Assembly (NCBI GenBank): GCA_013001685.1
Contig: JABDMD010000185.1
Span: 1-33,192, forward strand
Reading direction: 5' to 3'
Origin: Gammaproteobacteria bacterium
Lineage (GTDB): Bacteria > Pseudomonadota > Gammaproteobacteria > UBA4575
Length of the DNA stretch: 33,192 nt
Notes under the pieces: generated by a model
Databases searched by the model: none
Seen by the model: the letters and a program-made list of their open reading frames with translations, nothing else
Told to the model about the DNA's origin: nothing
Position numbers and translations under genes: made by a program
Shown here: piece after piece, positions 31,796 through 33,192 of the stretch
Layout: each line of letters begins with the position of its first letter
Position numbering within the stretch: position 1 is the first letter of the stretch

Positions 31796-32835
31796 GGGCA
31801 GGGGTTGGGTTGTTGTTGATGAATACATTCTATTTTTTCTAAAACTTCATTTGTAAGTTCTACATTACTACTGTCGATATTTTCTTTGAGCTGCTGCATA
31901 GTTGTTGCACCGATAATATTCGCAGTAACAAAAGGTCTAGTGTTTATAAAAGCCAATGCCAATTGTGTGGGTGAATAGCCATACTCTCGCGCTAAGTTTA
32001 CGTAGGCTGCTGTCGCACTTTTACCTTCTTTATTACTATAGCGAGTAAAACGCTCATATAATGTTAGCCGGGCATCTGCAGGCGAGTTGTTAATATATTT
32101 ACCACTTAACACACCAAAACCTAATGGCGAATACGCCAACAAACCCATACGTTCACGATATGATACTTCTGCTAAACCAATTTCATAAGTTCGATTCAAC
32201 AAACTATATGGGTTTTGGATACTTACCATTGAAGGCCAAGAATTTTTTTGCGCGAGCAATTGGTACTGCATCGCACCCCAAGGGGTTTCGTTACTGATGC
32301 CTAGGTGGCGTACCTTGCCTTGCTCAACCGCTTTAACTAAACATGCATAAGCATCTTCCATAATTGACACATCTGACGAAATTGTTTCTGCTTCATTATG
32401 TTTATAGCCTAAAGGCCCAAAATAATTAGTATTCCTTGCTGGCCAGTGGATTTGGTATAAATCGATATAATCTGTTTGCAAGCGCTCAAGGCTGGAATCC
32501 AATGCAGCATTAATTTGCTTAGGTATTAACTGTGCGCCGCCACGTAAATACGGCATCATCCCCGGACCAGCAACTTTTGTGGCAAGAATAATTTCTTTTC
32601 GTTTGCCAGTTTTTTTTAACCAAGTACCTATATATTCTTCTGATTTACCTTGTGTGTGCTCCAACGGTGGCACCGGATACATTTCTGCAGTATCGAAAAA
32701 ATTTATCCCTTGTGAAACTGCATAAGCCATATGTTCATGTGCTTCAGCCTCAGAATTTTGTTCGCCATAGGTCATAGTGCCAAGACAAATTTTACTAACT
32801 CGAATATCTGTTTTACCTAATTCATTAAATTGCAT
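31792..32835 (-). CDS. tas: aldo/keto reductase, Tas-like
   Basis: A 347-aa NADP(H)-dependent aldo/keto reductase closely resembling E. coli Tas: 'CLGTMTYGEQNSEAEAHEHMAYAVSQGINFFDTAEMYPVPP', 'LQTDYIDLYQIHWPARNTNYFG', 'SIQNPYSLLNRTYEIGLAEVS' and 'IIGATTMQQLKENIDSSNVEL'. The catalytic tetrad is D48, Y53, K87 and H130. The physiological substrate of Tas is not defined; E. coli tas was found as a suppressor of tyrosine auxotrophy. It lies 14 bp downstream of the FIST gene and overlaps the membrane protein gene by 4 bp, so the three form one transcript. Confidence 0.92.
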   Translation of the reverse strand: MQFNELGKTDIRVSKICLGTMTYGEQNSEAEAHEHMAYAVSQGINFFDTAEMYPVPPLEHTQGKSEEYIGTWLKKTGKRKEIILATKVAGPGMMPYLRGGAQLIPKQINAALDSSLERLQTDYIDLYQIHWPARNTNYFGPLGYKHNEAETISSDVSIMEDAYACLVKAVEQGKVRHLGISNETPWGAMQYQLLAQKNSWPSMVSIQNPYSLLNRTYEIGLAEVSYRERMGLLAYSPLGFGVLSGKYINNSPADARLTLYERFTRYSNKEGKSATAAYVNLAREYGYSPTQLALAFINTRPFVTANIIGATTMQQLKENIDSSNVELTNEVLEKIECIHQQQPNPCP

Positions 32836-32849
32836 GCGCTACGTTTTTA

Positions 32850-33192
32850 TTAGTTAAATAATATGAGCACACCTGTGTACCCATATAAACGATTGTGGAA
32901 AATTTCGCCATTAGCAAAAAACCCAACTAAAGGAAAATCCCCTAACTCATCTTGAATCATTTTCAATTCTTCAGAATCATTGCCAAATTGATAACGTCCT
33001 CGACCAAGACAAGTATAATATAGTCCCCCATGCGGCTTGCTTTGTAAGCGTGACTTCATCGTACCCAACATTCTTAACATATCTTCACGCGCACTATTGC
33101 CATCACGTCGGCAGAACATAAACTTGCTGCCCTCATACAAATAATCTCCCACTGCAATAAGCTTTTCTTCTTCATCAAAACCAATAATATTT
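32850..33192 (-). CDS. FIST-domain protein, C-terminal part (5' end outside window)
   Basis: The track begins at an internal GTG (33152), but the frame stays open to the window edge (NIIGFDEEEKLIAVGDYLYEG...), so this is the C-terminal 113 residues or so of a longer protein. 'GGLYYTCLGRGRYQFGNDSEELKMIQDELGDFPLVGFFANGEI' followed by 'LYGYTGVLILF' is the FIST_C signature (C-x-GRG and GFFAxGEI). FIST domains are presumed ligand-binding sensory modules, often for amino acids, usually with an N-terminal FIST_N partner that must lie to the right. It is upstream of tas by 14 bp. Confidence 0.85.
   Translation of the reverse strand, partial: NIIGFDEEEKLIAVGDYLYEGSKFMFCRRDGNSAREDMLRMLGTMKSRLQSKPHGGLYYTCLGRGRYQFGNDSEELKMIQDELGDFPLVGFFANGEIFHNRLYGYTGVLILFN

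Overview
This window is a chromosomal segment of a low-GC (about 40% by eye) gammaproteobacterium that makes type IV pili. I do not assign a genus. The gene order combines two known gammaproteobacterial neighbourhoods: envC-yibQ / yibN-grxC-secB-gpsA-trmL, as around the E. coli secB locus, and glyQ-glyS-gmhB-plsC, as in Pseudomonas. Between them lies a glnA-ntrB-ntrC nitrogen-control block. I see no insertion sequences, CRISPR arrays, rRNA or tRNA genes.

Layout. (1) Bases 1-12023, minus strand: two consecutive minor-pilin/PilY1 operons in the same order (fimT-pilV-pilW-pilX-pilY1). The upstream copy (5051-11984) also has pilE. The downstream copy runs off the left edge inside pilY1. (2) 12329-16641, minus strand: an envelope operon of an EnvC-like amidase activator, a CtpA protease, a YibQ-type divergent polysaccharide deacetylase and a DJ-1/PfpI protein, ending in tandem terminators. 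(3) 16799-19406, plus strand: an ArsR-family regulator with a persulfide-sensor cysteine spacing, a membrane-anchored rhodanese (yibN), grxC, secB and gpsA. (4) trmL (minus), and a class 1B-like dihydroorotate dehydrogenase starting only 5 bp away in the opposite direction. (5) 20847-26126, minus strand: ntrC, ntrB, a DUF4124 protein and glnA, with recognisable NtrC boxes and sigma-54 promoter matches. (6) 26466-26987, plus strand: an RNA locus absent from the ORF track. (7) glyQ, glyS, gmhB and plsC (plus). (8) A minus-strand group at the right edge: the C-terminal part of a FIST protein, a Tas-like aldo/keto reductase and a small membrane protein.

The most interesting locus is the 1.2-kb 'empty' stretch between glnA and glyQ. 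It holds a strong sigma-54 promoter match. Next come two hairpins with GGA loops, the second presenting the Shine-Dalgarno sequence of a 42-codon membrane microprotein. A roughly 300-nt region follows with 12 GGA trinucleotides and no TCC, most of them ANGGA in hairpin loops, and then an intrinsic terminator. This is the architecture of a CsrB/RsmZ-type RNA that titrates CsrA/RsmA. Here it appears joined to a microprotein gene and placed under sigma-54, opposite the NtrC-controlled glnA promoter. If transcription is confirmed, it would link nitrogen status to the Csr post-transcriptional regulon, which in related bacteria affects motility and pili.

Motifs, starts, hairpins and spacings were read by eye from the sequence. 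Family assignments rest on recognised motifs and synteny, and no database search was run.
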